A stretch of DNA of 54,774 bases from Phycisphaerales bacterium (GTDB taxonomy: Bacteria; Planctomycetota; Phycisphaerae; UBA1845; UTPLA1): NCBI GenBank assembly GCA_022360095.1, contig JAKSDK010001387.1, positions 1 to 54,774 of the forward strand, written 5' to 3'. Shown piece by piece: positions 53,253-54,774 of the stretch. Below the pieces are notes generated by a model, which was not told the origin of the DNA, did not search any database, and saw nothing but the letters and a program-made list of their open reading frames with translations. Each line of letters starts with the position of its first letter. Within the stretch, counting starts at the first letter, position 1. Both the position numbers and the translations under genes were made by a program.

Positions 53253-53289
53253 CCGTCCCCCACCCCCGGAGGGGGTGGGGCACCCACCC
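53253..53289 (-). repeat. REP-like hairpin, right inverted repeat of the RAYT element
   Basis: Complement of 52610-52646 with two mismatches; here the internal stem CCCCACCCCC/GGGGGTGGGG is perfect. It lies at the 5' side of the transposase gene. Confidence 0.85.
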
Positions 53290-53337
53290 AGTCTGATCAC
53301 GGCTGATGTGGGCACCCCGCTTGACGAACGGGAGATC
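53289..53337 (+). repeat. 49-bp direct repeat flanking the RAYT element, right copy
   Basis: It repeats the DAHP synthase 3' end (the codons for QSDHG and stop) without the rest of the gene, just outside the right hairpin. Confidence 0.9.
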
Positions 53338-53428
53338 CGAGCTATACTCAGGGGCTGTCGTGTGTTGGTGTGATCTCCACGGCAGTTCGCCGGACGAAAA
53401 AAACTCCGTTCAAACCCCGAATTTCAGG

Positions 53429-53456
53429 TTGACACGGCTGATTCGTCGATTAGATT
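53429..53456 (+). promoter_or_regulatory. rRNA operon promoter
   Basis: A perfect TTGACA (53429-53434), a 16-bp spacer and TAGATT (53451-53456), preceded by an A-rich tract near 53396-53404 that may act as an UP element. The leader to 16S would be about 335 nt. Confidence 0.7.
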
Positions 53457-53525
53457 AGTTCGTTTGCCCGCTGGCGAAAGCCGGACGTGGTTTTCGGCCA
53501 AGATCGGGGTGTTGCCCCGTTGGCC

Positions 53526-53538
53526 AGCTCTTTGACAA
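53526..53538 (+). promoter_or_regulatory. boxA-like antitermination site in rRNA leader
   Basis: AGCTCTTTGACAA resembles the boxA (GCTCTTTAACAA-type) of rRNA leaders that loads Nus factors. The position between promoter and 16S fits. Confidence 0.6.
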
Positions 53539-53797
53539 GTAAACAGAGATCGCCGCGAGAATGTGGGGTCAGCGACCTCGGCTGCAACCGAGCCGCATGA
53601 CCCAATATCGACCTCTGACCTGGCTTTGCTCGGGATCGGAGGTCATAGGTGAGTTTGTCGGCCGCTTGTCGGTTGGCAAACACTCAAGCATTCTCGTTTG
53701 CAGACAGAACGTTTGAGTCTTTGTGTTTCGGTGAAAGCCGAGACACGTCAATTCGCAGAACGCATGGGGCATGAAAGTGCCTCGTGTTCAACGAATA

Positions 53798-54774
<977 letters not shown>

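Larger units (their letters stand above)
53227..53797. other. Region between RAYT and 16S: repeats, rRNA promoter and leader
   Basis: No gene. It contains the right REP hairpin and right 49-bp repeat, then the rRNA promoter (53429-53456) and a boxA-like site (53526-53538). The leader stems include GGTCAGCG/CGCATGACC (about 53567-53602) and GACCTC/GAGGTC (about 53611-53645), probable processing structures. Confidence 0.65.

Overview
The window looks like a chromosomal piece of a Gram-negative member of the Planctomycetota, possibly related to Phycisphaerae. That placement is an inference. It rests on a long YidC, several very large secreted proteins with lamin-tail, FG-GAP and dockerin-like modules, a secreted DUF1111-type di-heme protein, Kdo synthesis (kdsA) together with a phospholipid/lipid A type acyltransferase, and the 5' part of a 16S rRNA gene at the right end. 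Most of the sequence is core chromosome. There is no phage, plasmid or CRISPR region. The only clear mobile element is a REP-associated tyrosine transposase (RAYT) unit just before the rRNA operon.

Layout: 1-4.4 kb is accessory. It holds a truncated zinc-ribbon-like gene, a ribbon-helix-helix protein, a translationally coupled YwgA-like/HD-phosphohydrolase pair, an array of intergenic hairpin repeats and a small lipoprotein. From 4.5 to 10.6 kb the minus strand carries a WD40-like lipoprotein, yidC, a metallophosphatase, a Trm112-like zinc protein, kdsA and a histidine phosphatase. From 10.9 to 21.2 kb come two envelope-type proteins (SH3b; GYF_2/TM2), a GH130 plus GT4 glycan pair, a secreted S9 peptidase, and an overlapping trio of LpxL-like acyltransferase, CPBP protease and a tail-anchored protein.

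From 21.4 to 32.8 kb four consecutive plus-strand genes encode large exported proteins: an FG-GAP protein, a di-heme DUF1111 protein, a 1509-residue lamin-tail/cysteine-repeat protein and an endonuclease/exonuclease/phosphatase-fold protein. All four carry calcium-loop, dockerin-like modules, so they probably share an extracellular assembly or anchoring fate. A tRNA-Leu(CAA) lies between the second and third, on the other strand.

From 32.8 to 52.6 kb is mostly housekeeping: cmk, plsC, aspS, murD, purD, a primary-like sigma factor, ribBA, a pgsA-like gene, a LOG-family protein, a secreted Cys-based phosphatase and a type I-beta DAHP synthase, interspersed with lipoproteins, two GNAT acetyltransferases, a GH113-like glycosidase and an 887-residue exported protein. 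At 52.56-53.34 kb a RAYT gene sits between inverted REP-like hairpins and 49-bp direct repeats. These repeats duplicate the last codons of the DAHP synthase gene. The rRNA promoter, leader and 16S gene follow.

Several strong sigma70-type promoters (TTGACA/TATAAT-like with 16-18 bp spacing) can be read directly, for example before cmk, the LOG gene, the SH3b gene, the FG-GAP gene and rRNA. Many starts were moved from the longest reading frame to internal ATG codons because a Shine-Dalgarno sequence or a lipobox signal fits better there.
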